A stretch of DNA of 64,000 nt from Kalaharituber pfeilii (GCA_015179045.1 WHUZ01000021.1:372001-436000); one strand, 5' to 3'. Numbered from the stretch's first letter, positions 33,803-45,512 are shown. Numbers and translations are program-made. The notes: generated from the letters alone by a model not told the origin.

Positions 33803-35854
33803 ATGTCTGATCCACTTTCTATAGCTGCATCAATTGCTGGTCTCGTTGCGATCTCAGCAAAAATTGTAAGTTTGCTGAAGGACCTCTATGATTGTGGGGC
33901 TCGAGTCAAGCAGGCACCAGAATCCATCAACCGCCTAGTAGCAGAAATGCAAGATATGAATGCCATTTTCTGCCAGGTCCAGCTCTTTATTATCGGGACA
34001 ACTAAAATTTCAAACAAAAGTGGCTTGAGAATGTTGTCTATCCAGCACCTTCTTGCAACCTTGAGTGGATGTGTTTTGGTCACTTCTAATCTAGACAAGT
34101 ATCTGGATGAAGTTGTGGGAATCAGTGATCCCAGAAGCACGCAACCTCTAGCAAACAAAGTAAGCCTTTTATTTGAACAGATTAAATGGGCACTGTGGAA
34201 GGAAGAAGAAGTTGCAGTCTTTATTGAGGACCTACAGCGCCACAAGCTGAGCTTGAACTTAATGTTGGGAATTATCCAATGGTAAGGGTAGAAGCCTATT
34301 TTTTTCACAATATGCAGAAAACTAATCTCTTTAAATAGCAATACTACAGCAGAGGCTGCTGAAAGCCTTGGGAAGTTGCACGAAGCAGTTAGTCAAATAT
34401 TAGAATCGAACCATGCGATTTCAATTCAGTTGCGCACAATTCTCAGCCGTTATGATCCTTCAATAAGCGACGAAAAGGAGGTTACGATAGTTGATATGCA
34501 ACCCCAGGTTTCAAGCGCGGAAAGCGATTTCAAGATACCATTATCCACAGCTCAGGATGACTTGGTCTCCGATAACGATGATGACTCTTCATCAGTCAGA
34601 ACTACAGCAACATCTCTTAGCACATTATCCTTGCGATCCATGCGATCCATGCGATGTGTGCTACCATAGTTCATAGACGAGCTGAAACACTCAAGACCTT
34701 ACAAGCGATTGCAAAAGTTGGGTATGGGCGACGATTCTCACTCCACATTCTCTAGCAATAGCTCCACAAGAGGTTGTAGCTGGTCGATGCTATCAAACAT
34801 GAGCTTGGGCGATCTCTCGATTTCGGAAATCTCAGTGCTTGAACTACCTATTTGCTTATCTGATCTCTGGAACTCACAGCCCTACCAAGTTGAAATGCTG
34901 CTTCATTCAGCTGCTGATCTTCGCAGATCACACCGACCATTGATACTGAGGTGGTTTTCTTTGGGGCCTATGCATCGTGCCATCCATGATGGGGATGAGA
35001 ATGCCATTCGAACTTTACTTGCTTCAGGGAGAGATTTAGAGGAGAGAGATTCAAATGGCAGAACACCACTGTATGTAACAGCTATAACTGGCCAGGACAG
35101 GATGGTAGCGCTGCTGCTGGCAGACAGCAGGGTTGATGTCAATACGGCTAGCAAAAATGGCTGGACACCACTGAATTGCGCAGCAGGTAAAGGGCACGAC
35201 AAGGTGGTGGAGCTGCTGCTGGCAGACAGCAGGGTTGATGTCAATGTGGCTAGCAAAGATGGCTGGACACCACTGAATTGCGCAGCAGATGCAGGGCATG
35301 ACAAGGTGGTGGAGCTGCTGCTGGCAGACAGCAGAGTTGATGTCAATATGGCTGATATAATGGGCATAACACCACTGAATTGCGCAGCTTCTTTCGGGCA
35401 TGTTAAGGTGGTGGAGCTGCTGCTGGCAGACAGCAGGGTTGATGTCAATGTAGCTACCAAAGATGGCTGGACACCACTGAATTGCGCAGCAGGTAAAGGG
35501 CACGACAAGGTGGTGGAGCTGCTGCTGGCAGACAGCAGGGTTGATGTCAATGTGGCTAGCAAAGATGGCTGGACACCACTGAATTACGCAGCAGATGCAG
35601 GGCATGACAAGGTGGTGGAGCTGCTGCTGGCAGACAGCAGAGTTGATGTCAATATGGCTAGCAGAGCTGGCTGGACACCATTGACTTCCGCAACTAACGG
35701 AGGGCATGACAAGGTGGTGGAGCTGCTTCTCGCACATGACAAAATTGACATAACAAAGGCCATTGCTGCTTCCAAGACTGCCCCGTACCCAGTCCCTAGG
35801 TATTTACAACGCAGAAGTCTGGCTAAGATACGCTCAAAAGTTGAAAAGAAATAA
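33803..35854 (+). pseudogene. PF17111-like + ankyrin gene, copy U2, nonsense-interrupted
   Basis: Exons 33803-34281 and 34339-35854, with the same 57-nt intron position as the sisters. The frame is intact except for TAG at 34667-34669, where U3 has TCG in CTACCATCGTTCATAGACG. Full-length translation therefore stops after ~269 residues, leaving the N-terminal domain and part of the linker. The downstream frame (from Met at 34709) still encodes about eight ankyrin units. Repeats 2-3 and 5-6 of the array differ by a single base over ~200 bp, so a three-repeat (306-bp) block was duplicated recently. The change is not C-to-T, so it is not a RIP-type mutation. A short N-terminal product plus a separate ankyrin product is possible but unproven. 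Confidence 0.78.
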
Positions 35855-36140
35855 GAGGATGCAGACGTTACTATTCTCTGCCCTTGGTTTTATCTCTCTC
35901 TCGATCCATGTAACCTCAATTCTGATTTATTTCCAAATTTCCATCGGCAAGCAAATTGGGAGAGTTTTATATGTGCTTCGCGTTCAAGCGAGATAGCAGC
36001 GTTTTTGATTTTTTAACCGTGGATTTATGTTTTTTCTTTTTTTCGTGTATGCATCAATTGTTTGTCGCTCAAATGCACAAGTTCTGATGTATGTCTGTAG
36101 CATTCTAGTTGGACAAATTCTGCTTTTTTCATTTACGTGA

Positions 36141-36189
36141 TTTTTTTTTTTTCTTTTTTTTTTTTATCATTTATCGCATGCCGCCTTAA
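36141..36189 (-). mobile_element. LINE family II 3' stub (U2), shared with U3
   Basis: A T-rich run then ATCATTTATCGCATGCCGCC, flanked by ATTTACGTGA (36131-36140, 36190-36199). U1 has the uninterrupted site at 26064-26073. U3 has the same insertion at 53020-53074, so it predates the U2/U3 split. Confidence 0.88.
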
Positions 36190-36808
36190 ATTTACGTGAG
36201 TGATTGAAGGGTCACAGATTCTAAGTTGCACATTTCCTGTAGCCTTCAAGCTGGCGGTAGCATCTGATGCTGTACTTTTATATCTTCTGGATATTTGTTA
36301 TTCTTTGGTATACACAATTCAACTGTTCGAAGGAACATAGCTTGCACACTTATTGTGCTATGTCTGCAGGACGTACTCTGATCAGAAGATCAACATGGCT
36401 AACAAGCACCCGAGCCCCTCCGTCGATGTCTTCAGGTGGGCCGATGGGACATGTAGTAGACTTGTCCCTGATTTGATAGATGAGGAATCGTTCACACGGT
36501 GCCAGTACCAAGCACCGTAGTCTTTCACATCATACGCTACTTTCCAGTACCTGCCTTCACACCCAGTGAGTGCCTATCCTCAATCACGAGCCTTTGTTCT
36601 CTGTCACGCGTCCGACTTCGCAGGCTGAGTAGCCGTCATCCGCAGGCTATGCTAATTTAGGCCGTAGGCCGTGGCTTGCAATTGCTGCCTCTGTTTGTTT
36701 TGCATAGCGAGTATACTGAAATGGATCAATGGACATAAGAGCTGGTATGAAGCATTGTAGTGGAAGGTGCAAGCCTTTGAGGTACTGTAGTACCTGTGCT
36801 GGAGTTTT

Positions 36809-37173
36809 TGTTGGAAACCATGACTAGCTAAGGTATATGGGCCCCGCCCTGACAGTCCGAGAGATGTGTGACAATTCCGGACAGGCATGCAATGACCGGT
36901 CGGACATGATCGCCGATCCCGTTGGAGTTGACTTACACTGTCGGATGTCCGTGGGGGGCCATGATTTGAGCCTGAACATACGAGGTGAGGCTGTGTGCCC
37001 CCTATACTTGACAGACCGAACACTTAGCTATTGTGTGGTTCATGGCTTTGTATGCAACTTCGTTTTATGTATTTTTCTATATATGTTTGGCACTGGAAGC
37101 CTCGTCATGTATTAGTGAGATCATCAAGGAATTCAGTCGTGTCGCATCCTGCGTTATCACTCTATTTTCTACA
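36809..37173. mobile_element. Solo LTR, 365 bp (U2 only)
   Basis: Begins TGTTGGAAACCATGAC and ends CTATTTTCTACA (TG..CA), flanked by the 5-bp repeat GTTTT (36804-36808 and 37174-37178). U3 lacks it. The TGTTGGAA start suggests a Copia-type LTR, but no internal region is left to confirm this. Confidence 0.82.
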
Positions 37174-37870
37174 GTTTTGAATGCAAGGTGCACGCGCTAA
37201 TAAATAAGGTGGCTTCGAGAAGGCTGCTGGGGAAGTTCAGCGACTACATGGTTTCGATGCATACTGGTACTATTGCAGAGTTTTTACTTTAAGTCGTTGA
37301 GTTTAAGAAAGGGGAAGGTTGAATGTGTTGGTGAACTGCGCTATAGTTGTACGGAGTGTATAAGTATGCCGGTAATCTGCATGCATATGCACCGCAATGG
37401 GAGTACTCAGACCTCACCTCAATGCTATGCACGAGACCATCCTCAATGCGGAATTTCCAGATTTCTCCAGATTGGAATTTTGGGCAAAATTCCGGTATTG
37501 TTAAGTGCGTTTGGTATATCATAGCAAGAGGGTTTTGTATGGGAATGGAATGTAGAAGCCTGAGAGCATCTGGTATAGCAAGGTTTCCGGTACAGCGAGG
37601 TCCGGATTTTTAGACATTTCACTCTCCTGTAGAAACAAAAGCTTCCTTTCGTCAACGCAGATTATCCGCATTGAAAATAACAAATGTGAGAATTGACACT
37701 AAATAGCTGATACCATCCCGTGGATACCACATGACTCTACATTATGATAGTGATAACTCGAACTCAATTGTTAGCCCCAACACCATATACTCCTCTCAGG
37801 TATCTGAGTGGGGGTGCTCACATATGGAGATCGAGTTGCATGTAAAATCAGGATAGGAAAAAAGAAGAAA

Positions 37871-37928
37871 ATCCCTACCATAGGCCAGTAGCCGGTATGC
37901 AGGGTTATGTGACCAAAAAAAAAAAAAA
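37871..37928 (+). mobile_element. LINE family I-like 3' stub (U2 only)
   Basis: ATAGGCCAGTAGCCGGTATG, then CAGGGTTATGTGACC and ~14 A's. The U3 sequence (near 54613) lacks it. The tail is a diverged version of the family I end. Confidence 0.65.
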
Positions 37929-38154
37929 CAGAATTTCGGGGTCTGAGTATCCCTTATTTTTTATTTTTATTTTTATTTTTATTTTTTTTGCCCCCCAACC
38001 CGCAGTATGTACAGTACTAGCCGAAAAAATAAGTATCCGCCCAATGCATATTATGCGCTATGCAGTTTTTGGTATAAACTAGCATATTTATGTATGGTTG
38101 ACTCCTTAGACCAGTCCAAATTTCATGATAGCGTCCAATTTTTATTATGTCAGA

Positions 38155-39145
38155 AGTATCCGGACAGCCTGACCTAATGAAATCCGGACAGCTGACATAA
38201 TGAATTTGGGTCTTCTCTGCAATTCTGGAGACCCCCTATCATACAGCAGCGGAATAAATACAAGAACAAGGTAATATATACAAGGACAGCAAGCAACAAA
38301 AGTCCGGGTAAAGACTCAATTTATCATACTAAGTAAGATACTAATATTCTTGTAGGTGCTAAAATAACCCCCCTGGAAAAGAACAGCCATTGTTGGCCTA
38401 CATTGAGGTATTCGCATACCAAATAGCCCAAGCAAAGTTTTTATCAATAAGAACAATATCTAGAATAATGAAGATACTGAAATCAATATGCACTGACATC
38501 ATTGAGAATGGAGTTTTGAGAGCTTCACATATGCATCAGCTACAAATCTTGAAGTTGTAATAAATTGCAGAATAGAGTACTGTAACTGGAGGTAGGTCAC
38601 TACTGCTTGTTTTCACTGCTATTGCAGTGCTCTTCTGTAGCCTGTTCCAGAGGCTATTCCGGAGGCTATTCCAAAGGCTATTCTGGATGCTGTTTGAGTA
38701 GCTGTTGAATGCTACAAGCAGCTGTTCGAGCAGCTGTTCAAGAGGGTGTTCCGGAGGCTGTTCAGAGGCTGTTCAGAGGCTGTTTCGGAGGTCGTACCGG
38801 AGGTTGTTCCGGAGGCTACTTTCCAGGCCGTTTCGGAGGCTGCTTCGGAGGCTGTTTGAGCTCGAACAGCCTCTTAAACAGTATTTCAATGGTCTCTAAA
38901 AAAGCCCTGAAGAGCAGTCTCGAAATCTTAGGATCTATCCGAATAGTAGTCAGACTATCAGAATAGTAAGTTTTGATCATTATAATGCCTGAACCTGTAC
39001 TTATCGTAGTTGCCTGCAGTGCCATTTTTATATTTCTAGTAAAGGACTTACATCTCTTTGCGCTGTCCTCATACGTAGGTATAGGACTGTTGGTGTTGCA
39101 AGTCCCAACTTCGTTATGTCAGCTGTCCGGATACTTCTGACATAA
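38155..39145. mobile_element. Nested ~990-bp non-autonomous TIR element
   Basis: Inverted ends TTATGTCAGAAGTATCCGGA/CAGC with TA flanks inside the 38017 element. No transposase frame. It contains a degenerate ~12-bp tandem array (38640-38870). Confidence 0.75.
38640..38870 (+). repeat. Degenerate 12-bp minisatellite
   Basis: Repeated variants of CGGAGGCTGTTC / AGAGGCTGTTC / CAGCTGTTCGAG fill ~230 bp and produce spurious frames such as 38709-38966 with Gly/Cys-rich repeats. It is confined to the nested TIR element. Confidence 0.7.
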
Positions 39146-40002
39146 TAAAATCCACACTGAGTGTCATAGCCAAGGATACGAAAATATGCTAGTCAAAAAC
39201 TGCATAGCGCATAATATGCATTTATCCCCTGTCCGGATACTTATTTTTTCGGCTAGTACGTGGGGTAGGTGGAAGGGCAGAGCCCAGAGGACGAAGCCTA
39301 CGTAGTGAGAGAGTTAAAGTCTATTGAGTCTCGAGTCTAAACTGGGGCTTTAAATAGTGTGGCTCGCATACGCTATGCGTCCCATCGCCATGCAGCCCTG
39401 ACACAACACCATATGCGCCATATGCGCCATGCAGCCATGCAGCCCGGCCATGCAGCCCTGACAGTAGGGGCAAGTCTTCAGAAGCGCGAAAAGGTGACAG
39501 GTAGGATAGAGTTCACCTGTTGGCTATGTAGTACTTGTTACCCTACAGGCATTTCGCATAGCTACACGCTTTAACGAACCAACTCGCGCAACTCCATTTC
39601 CCAGTCACAGCCTCAAATCCCCCGCAGAAGCCTCACACAATAGTGAAATGAAAAATCCGAGCTTGGCACGCAAAAGATTTCAGTCATGGTATTTCACAAT
39701 CGAGAAACTACTTGAGTTGAGCGCATCTGAATTATTACTTTACGTGCCAATGAATGGTGAAAAGCTTCAAGAGTAGGTCAGTTAGAAGTGTGCCAGATTG
39801 GCTTTGCTGTTATGGGTAGTCAGATGGAAATTATGCATGACTTGTATGCAGTTGAAAAAAACCCTTTAAATGCTTATAAATAGTAATCTTAGTTTTTAAG
39901 TAATTATAATTTAATATCATGTGTCATATTTTTGTGTAAAAAAGTTCTAGAAGACTTTTCGACAAAAAGTCATACCTTCTTCAGTTTCCATGCCCTGTCC
40001 AG

Positions 40003-40107
40003 TAAGCCTGTCTCCGGGCTTTGAGGGTTTAGACCCAGGGGCCCTGCCATGGCGAACAGCTACAAGCGGGGTCATGTGAAATAAAAAAAAAAAAAAAAAA
40101 AAAAAAA
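40003..40107 (+). mobile_element. LINE family I 3' stub, longer form (U2 only)
   Basis: About 105 bp: TAAGCCTGTCTCCGGGCTTT, then GAGGGTTTAGACCCAGG, the CCATGGCGAACAGCTACAAG motif, and ~26 A's. Flanked by ATGCCCTGTCCAG (39990-40002 and 40108-40120). The U3 paralogue (58.36 kb) lacks it. Its 5' portion matches the LINE 3' UTR at 57.86-57.91 kb, which links these stubs to that LINE. Confidence 0.9.
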
Positions 40108-40350
40108 ATGCCCTGTCCAGTGATGTACTAGAGTACTCGAGTACATTAATGCACGCATAGCGCTTCTGGGTACTTTCCCCCTATCCCCGAGTACAAACTC
40201 AGCTATGTGTGTGGAATAGAATGTACAGTAAATTTATATTAGTCTGTATGGTGCCAGGACTGCTAGGAAAACCTTGTCTTTATGAAACAAGTCACTGAAT
40301 CTGATATAGATGCCCGGCACGCCTCTGACAATCCTTCCGGTCAGGTGATT

Positions 40351-40426
40351 GTGCTCCGTTTATGATTCTCGCTTAATGCGCCACCCTGAGGTACAGCTTC
40401 TGGGTCCCATGTTCAAACCGCCGTTG
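40351..40426 (+). pseudogene. Decayed tRNA-Pro copy (U2)
   Basis: Shares GCTCCG, TATGATTCTCGCTT and the intron-like GCGCCACCCTGAGGTACAGC with the 29086 gene. The D arm is largely deleted, the anticodon region reads AATG, and the 3' acceptor strand is gone. Not functional. Confidence 0.65.
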
Positions 40427-40633
40427 TGTTTTTCTACGTATTGCTTTTTTTGTTTTGGTGAAACGTCGGTGTTTAAGATTTCGTATGTGGCGGGGGTGCT
40501 TAATTCGAGGAAATATTACTGCAGTGCTCTGGAAGACAAGTTAAGGTTAGAGTTCTGATTTCAGCCCTGGTCCCGTTGTCAGGGGGTGGTGCCGTCGCCA
40601 TCACTTTCTTTTCCTCTTTTCGCGAACACTTTA

Positions 40634-41166
40634 TCTCTTGGGCGGGTGAAACTTCGCTAAATTCGATGCACTAGTTTCACTGTGTGGCGTCCAGCCAAGA
40701 GGGTCTGCGTACTATCAAATTCCTGACCTCAAGCAATGGCCAGTGCATATATCTCAGGCACGGGAACAGCGCACATCTATTTAATGTCCTTGTATCTACT
40801 AGAACGTTCTCGAAGTTATTTATTACAGTACTTGAAAGGAAGGTCAATGCACTTGTAGCGAGATATTAAATACTATCATGAATTTATGCAGCCGCTGATA
40901 GAGTAGACATAGCTAAAGCATACTCGAGCAGCGAGCTATAAAGTACTACCATAGAATAACAATAGCATAACTATTAGATCATGTAGTTAGTCCTAGCAGT
41001 CAATATAATATGGACTTATACAGTCTCATCAGTCCCGTAGTAGGCGAGTGCAATCGCATAAGTAAATGTGTACGTTGCAAATTTGATATGATTGATCGGC
41101 ATGACAAGGACCAAAAGTAGTGAAACTAGTGCATCGAATTGAGCGAAGTTTCACCCGCCCAAGAGA
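40634..41166. mobile_element. 533-bp TIR element in glycosyltransferase 5' flank (U2 only)
   Basis: The inverted ends TCTCTTGGGCGGGTGAAACT/TCGCT and the inverse extend ~48 bp, flanked by TA. The U3 paralogue has the empty site near 58905 (ACTTTATACCCGAGCG). No transposase is present; the 61-codon frame inside is unrecognised. It is a non-autonomous element with a TA target. Confidence 0.85.
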
Positions 41167-41672
41167 TACCGAGCGAGAACGAGAACGAGAACGAAAAGAA
41201 AAGCAAAAATAAATTATTTCTTTTTGTGCCCATGAGACCGGTATGATATGATATGCCAACGTCACGACCTGCGCGTGGCTTAGCTAGGTAGCAAGCCAAG
41301 TCTTCAGCTCCGGGTGAGTGTGTGGGGGGGCTCTATGATATGATCTAGCAAGCACCGCCACAGGAAATTCGTCGTCATGCAACGCGCGGACTTGCGATGT
41401 ATATATGGGAGTAAGTAGCACCTATTTCTCCTGCTCAAATTGATTCTTATTGGCATTCAAGCGTCTTCTCGGCATATATAACAGGTTTCGATTTACGATT
41501 ACTAGTTGTCGACTGTTTACGTACACCTATCCGTTTCTTGATTCGGGCTTCCCTGTTAACTTGCTCGATTTAACGTCCGCTGCGTCGTCTCCCCGTACTC
41601 ACACAAAGAGCTTCAGCGCCCGTCGACACGAGACGAGACGATACGAGACGATACGATACCAGGTAGCGTAAG

Positions 41673-42341
41673 ATGATTGCGCCGCACCTGATTAAAGTCG
41701 CGAGGAGCCAAGAGGAGCAGGAGCAGGAGCAGGAGCAGCAGCAGGAGCAGCAGCAGCAGCATCCCGAGACGTCCCCTCCGCAGCCGCAGCCCCACCCCCC
41801 GCACCAAGACCCACAGCATGAACAATCGCAACCCCACGACACCGCGACCGCCGACCATCCGCCCCCCGCATACACTCCCATCGCAGAGCCGTTTCCGCCC
41901 TCCACAATCACGCAGCCGCTGCCACCACCATCTCCAGCACTCGCACCACTACCACCATCCCCACAGCCCTCCCGAACGGAAGCTGCGGGGCCAGCGCCTG
42001 TCCAAACGCCCCTCCCGGACGGTGGAGAAGAGTGGCAGACGCCGCCGGAATATACCCCAGCGCCTGGGTACCAGCAGCAGGATGACGTCCCGGAGAAGCG
42101 GGGTGGTGAAGGGTATACGGGATCGTATGACCACTCTGCGGCGGCGGTGGATGAAAAGAAGCCTGGAGTGATGGTGACGGATGACGATGAGGCTGGGCGT
42201 GAAGCGGAGGACACAAAAGGAAAGGGAAAGGGAAAGGGGGTCGAGACGCAGCCAGAAAGCACGAAAGTTAGGTGTTTAAGATTTCGTATGGGGGTCGGGG
42301 TTTGTGCATGGCTCAGTTCGAGAATATCATTGCTACTGTAG
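41673..42341 (+). pseudogene. Truncated glycosyltransferase exon 1 fused to repeat sequence (U2/U3 junction)
   Basis: Nearly identical to the first ~195 codons of the gene at 59431 (MIAPHLIKVARSQEEQEQEQ..., both PPxY motifs, WQTPPEY). The 5' flank back to ~41.2 kb is shared too. At ~42264, within codons for PESTK, it switches to the sequence that also starts U2. The frame then runs 20-odd foreign codons (CLRFRMGVGVCAWL...) to a stop at 42341. The Gln/Glu repeat near the start differs in length from the full copy. If transcribed, it would give a ~220-residue disordered peptide without the catalytic domain. Confidence 0.85.
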
Positions 42342-44063
42342 CTACTACAGTGCTGTGGGATATTTTCAACAAGAGAGAACTTCTATTTTGCCAGTGTAGG
42401 TTGATGGAGCAGAACCTCCGTCCTACCCCTTCTCACATATATACAGGATACAACCCCCCCCCCTCCCCTCTCCCCCCTCTTCTTTCAGCAACAGCCCAAT
42501 TCCGGCATCAACCCCCCCCCCCCCTCCCGTGCTCATCGCAACTCCCCCTCCAGGCTCTGGAAAACACAAGTTACGCTTACAGTCTGATTTTAGCCTTTTC
42601 TCTCGGTCCCATTGCAGGGGTGGCGATTCGACGTCGTCATCCTAAATTAGCTGTCTCATCTATAAGCTCAAGATGAAGTAGATGTCAGTACTACACCCCC
42701 CATCCCATGAACGCAGAACACCTGCGGAAAAAAAGGCTTTCCTGAGTCAACAAGCATTGGTATAACAAGTGTCCTCATTGTGAATGAGCTCGATGTAGAT
42801 TCGGAGTCTAATTCAGGGTTCGAGGAGTCCATGATGGTAACTGTGTCAGGAATTGAAGAGTTGTCAGGACTAGGGAAGGCTTCGGCAAATTTTGGAAAGA
42901 GAGGGTTCCCTGGAGGTTGGAAATGGAGATTTTTGGAAATGTATAAGTGTGTGTACTGGAATCTTAAAGAGAATTGAATAGAAAGATATTATTTACAACT
43001 TTCTCTTCATATTGGGATGCTCTGATTTATCTACATGGATGGAATTCCAACTTCCGTTTCATCTTCAAAAAGTTCTCTTTTCATACTCTACCGGACTTGC
43101 ACTGACTTTAAGATCTTGGCACCAAGAAGCATTTGCAGTTGACAGCTCGCTAGGGTTCGACAGTAGGAAACATGGACTCATGGCCAGTAGGGGAGGGGAG
43201 GGGGAGGGGAGTCATGGAAACGTAGCTAAAATATAAGCATTCATTCGCTCCATTTATTCCTGAGAAGTTCTGTTTTGTTTTGTTTTAGTGTCTGCTTATA
43301 TCTGAGCTCCATTGTTTTCTTTGCTTTTTGCTACACCCTCTACTTTCAATCACTTCGAATCTTTGTTTTCATGATTTTGGGTGTGTCTTGACTCAAGAAT
43401 TCACTTTGCTGAGTATCACTGGTCCCTACTTTTCAAGTTTTTAATAGAGGGGTGTGCAGGTAATAATGGTATAGGACCCTTAGGTACTAAGTGCTAACGT
43501 ATAGTTGACACTGAACGAGAAGCTCGAGAAGGTGAGGTTTGAGCTGAGGATCACTTGAATTTATTTGATGACTCAGGTGATAGATGCTTAAAGCATCTTC
43601 GAGGGGTTTGAGGAGCTTCTACAGAATTCGGGAGTTGATGGAGAATAGTGTAGATGTCTGAGAATCTGGAGTGGGGGTGCTGAATTGTGAGACCTTGTGG
43701 AGGTACCAGTTTCCGAGAACATTAAGGTACTGTCCCGTTAAATACGATTGAAGGAGCTCGACCCCTTATTACTGTTGCTTTCGGTCTAAATCACACATCC
43801 AATTGCCAAAAAAAAAAAAGTACACTTTTCCTCTATTTCTACCTATGATTCATTTTCATATTCATTCGTCTGTCATATGAGGAAACTTTTTATTTGCCCT
43901 CCGCATTTTTCCTTCCATTCATCCATTTTGGATCCAGTAATCGTTCCATATCTCTCTCCTCTGTACTCCATGGTAAGTACGTTTTTATGCTACGAGAAGA
44001 TGTGATATACTATTGCGTTGAGAAGACATTTTAATGATATGCAGCGATGGTAATGGAATTTCC

Positions 44064-44111
<48 letters not shown>

Positions 44112-44532
44112 GTGTGGTGTTTTACTGCACTTCATTAACTTGAGCCAAATATTATCTGCCGAGTCGGACAAACGAGCATTGAGGCAAAGATGCTATCGCA
44201 AGCCATAGTAACATGAAGGTACATAAACGGTTTTTTTTTTGACAACCGCTTTGATGCCATATCGTGGACGCTCTAGGTACGCAAGGTCACTGCTTAGTTC
44301 TCCAGAAAAACAGTGCCTGTGTGCCGGGCCATTCGTAACAAACGTTCCAGTGGCCACTGGCCCGGGCCACTCACCACTGGCCCGGACCAGTGGCCACTAG
44401 CCCGGACTACTCAATGGAACGCTGGTTCGTGACTGGCCCGGGCCACTCAGAATTTGAATTTTCTCATTCTACCTACAATTCACCATCTCAAACTCACGCA
44501 CACACACTCACGTGTCCACACATCCACTGTTT

Positions 44533-44933
44533 GAAAAAAACAGCTCTACCAAGGACCCCTCCAGCGACAGGAAAAAACAGCTTCATCAAGGACCGTCTCC
44601 GGCGAAAAAAAAAAAAACAGCAGCAGCAAGGACCCCTCCGGCTACAGGAAAAAACAGCTTCATCAAGGACCCCTCCAGTGACAGGAAAAAACAGCTTCAT
44701 CAAGGACCGTCTCCGGTGAAAAACAAACAAAAAAACAGCAGCAGCAAGGACCCCTCCGGCGACAGGAAAAAACAGCTTCATCAAGGACCCCAAGCGACAG
44801 GAAAAAAACAGCTTTATCAAGGACCCCTCTAGCGACAGGAAAAATCAGCTTCATCAAGGACCCCTCCGGCGACAGGGCAAAAAAAAATACAGCGTGATGA
44901 ATGACCCCCTCCGGCGACAGGAAAAACAGCTTT
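44533..44933 (+). repeat. ~38-bp minisatellite
   Basis: About ten imperfect units containing CAGCTTCATCAAGGACCC and CTCCGGCGACAGGAAAAAA. Units vary in A-run length and in CAGCAGCAG against CAGCTTCAT. The array yields repetitive frames on both strands (44390-44832 plus, 44494-45029 minus), which I treat as non-genic. Confidence 0.82.
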
Positions 44934-45512
44934 AAGATTGCAATGAATATCTTGAATAATGTTAAATGCTCGATCTTCTATAATAGCCTCACGATGGTAT
45001 TCGTTTTGGGGAGGATTCGCTTTGCGCATTAGAACGCCATCCTCATTAATAAAAAAATTCTAATTTGTTAATATCTTATTAAAATATCTCATTATACTGT
45101 AGGTTATACTTACCTTGGCAAGAGTTTTAACATTATTCTCAGCTGCTGAAGACATGGGCCGTTCTGGATATCGACAGAAAATTCGGATTTCACGTAACTT
45201 CTGAGGTTCCATTCGATATCTATTTGTATGATCCCGAGATTAAATATATAGCTCAAATTAATAACAAATTTCGGGTATAAAAGGCTCCATAGGTAAAAAT
45301 TATTAAGAAATAAGGCTGAAAAGTAAATACCAGTTTAGGTAAATAAGATAGGCTTGGCGTTGTATACTACAGAAGTGTATGGAACAGAATGCGATATATG
45401 TAGAATACATTCAAAATACTGACAGCATGGAAAAATATCAAGTTTAAATACTTGAGTAAATAAACAAAAAAATAAACAAATGATTTAGACAATTACAATT
45501 TCGAACCTTCTA

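Larger units (their letters stand above)
38017..39256. mobile_element. TIR element (CTAGCCGAAAAAATAAG) with nested TIR element, U2 only
   Basis: The ends CTAGCCGAAAAAATAAGTAT/CCG and their inverse are flanked by TA. U3 has no such insertion (near 54710). Only ~140 bp of the left arm and ~110 bp of the right arm belong to this element. The remainder (38155-39145) is a second insertion with ends TTATGTCAGAAGTATCCGGA and the inverse, again flanked by TA. The outer element is thus a ~250-bp MITE related to the 32132 MITE. Confidence 0.8.
29229..42264 (+). repeat. Segmental duplication unit U2
   Basis: The ~13-kb unit begins with AAGATTTCGTATGGGGGTCG (about 29241) and ends inside glycosyltransferase exon 1 at ~42264. 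The same starting sequence then begins U3. U2 and U3 share the Tc1/mariner relic, a 31.37-kb MITE, the ankyrin gene and the stub at 36141. U2-only insertions are at 32132, 36809, 37871, 38017, 40003 and 40634. Parts not listed separately (29.25-31.3, 33.3-33.8, 35.85-36.8, 37.2-37.9, 39.3-40.0 and 41.2-41.6 kb) hold no gene I recognise. Confidence 0.8.

Noticed and set aside
38640..38880. Possible CRISPR-like or regulatory repeat array
   Set aside because: The repeats are contiguous 12-bp variants without spacers, in a eukaryotic transposon.
38709..38966. Gly/Cys-rich 85-codon frame
   Set aside because: Generated by a degenerate 12-bp tandem repeat.
41570..42262. 230-codon Cys/Gly-rich minus frame, also at 59274-60041
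   Set aside because: Antisense of the Pro/Gln-rich glycosyltransferase exon 1; conserved only because the exon is duplicated.
44390..45029. Repetitive frames on both strands (KKQLHQGPS... and FSCRRRGPCC...)
   Set aside because: Products of the 38-bp minisatellite inside a transposon, with no start context or homologue.
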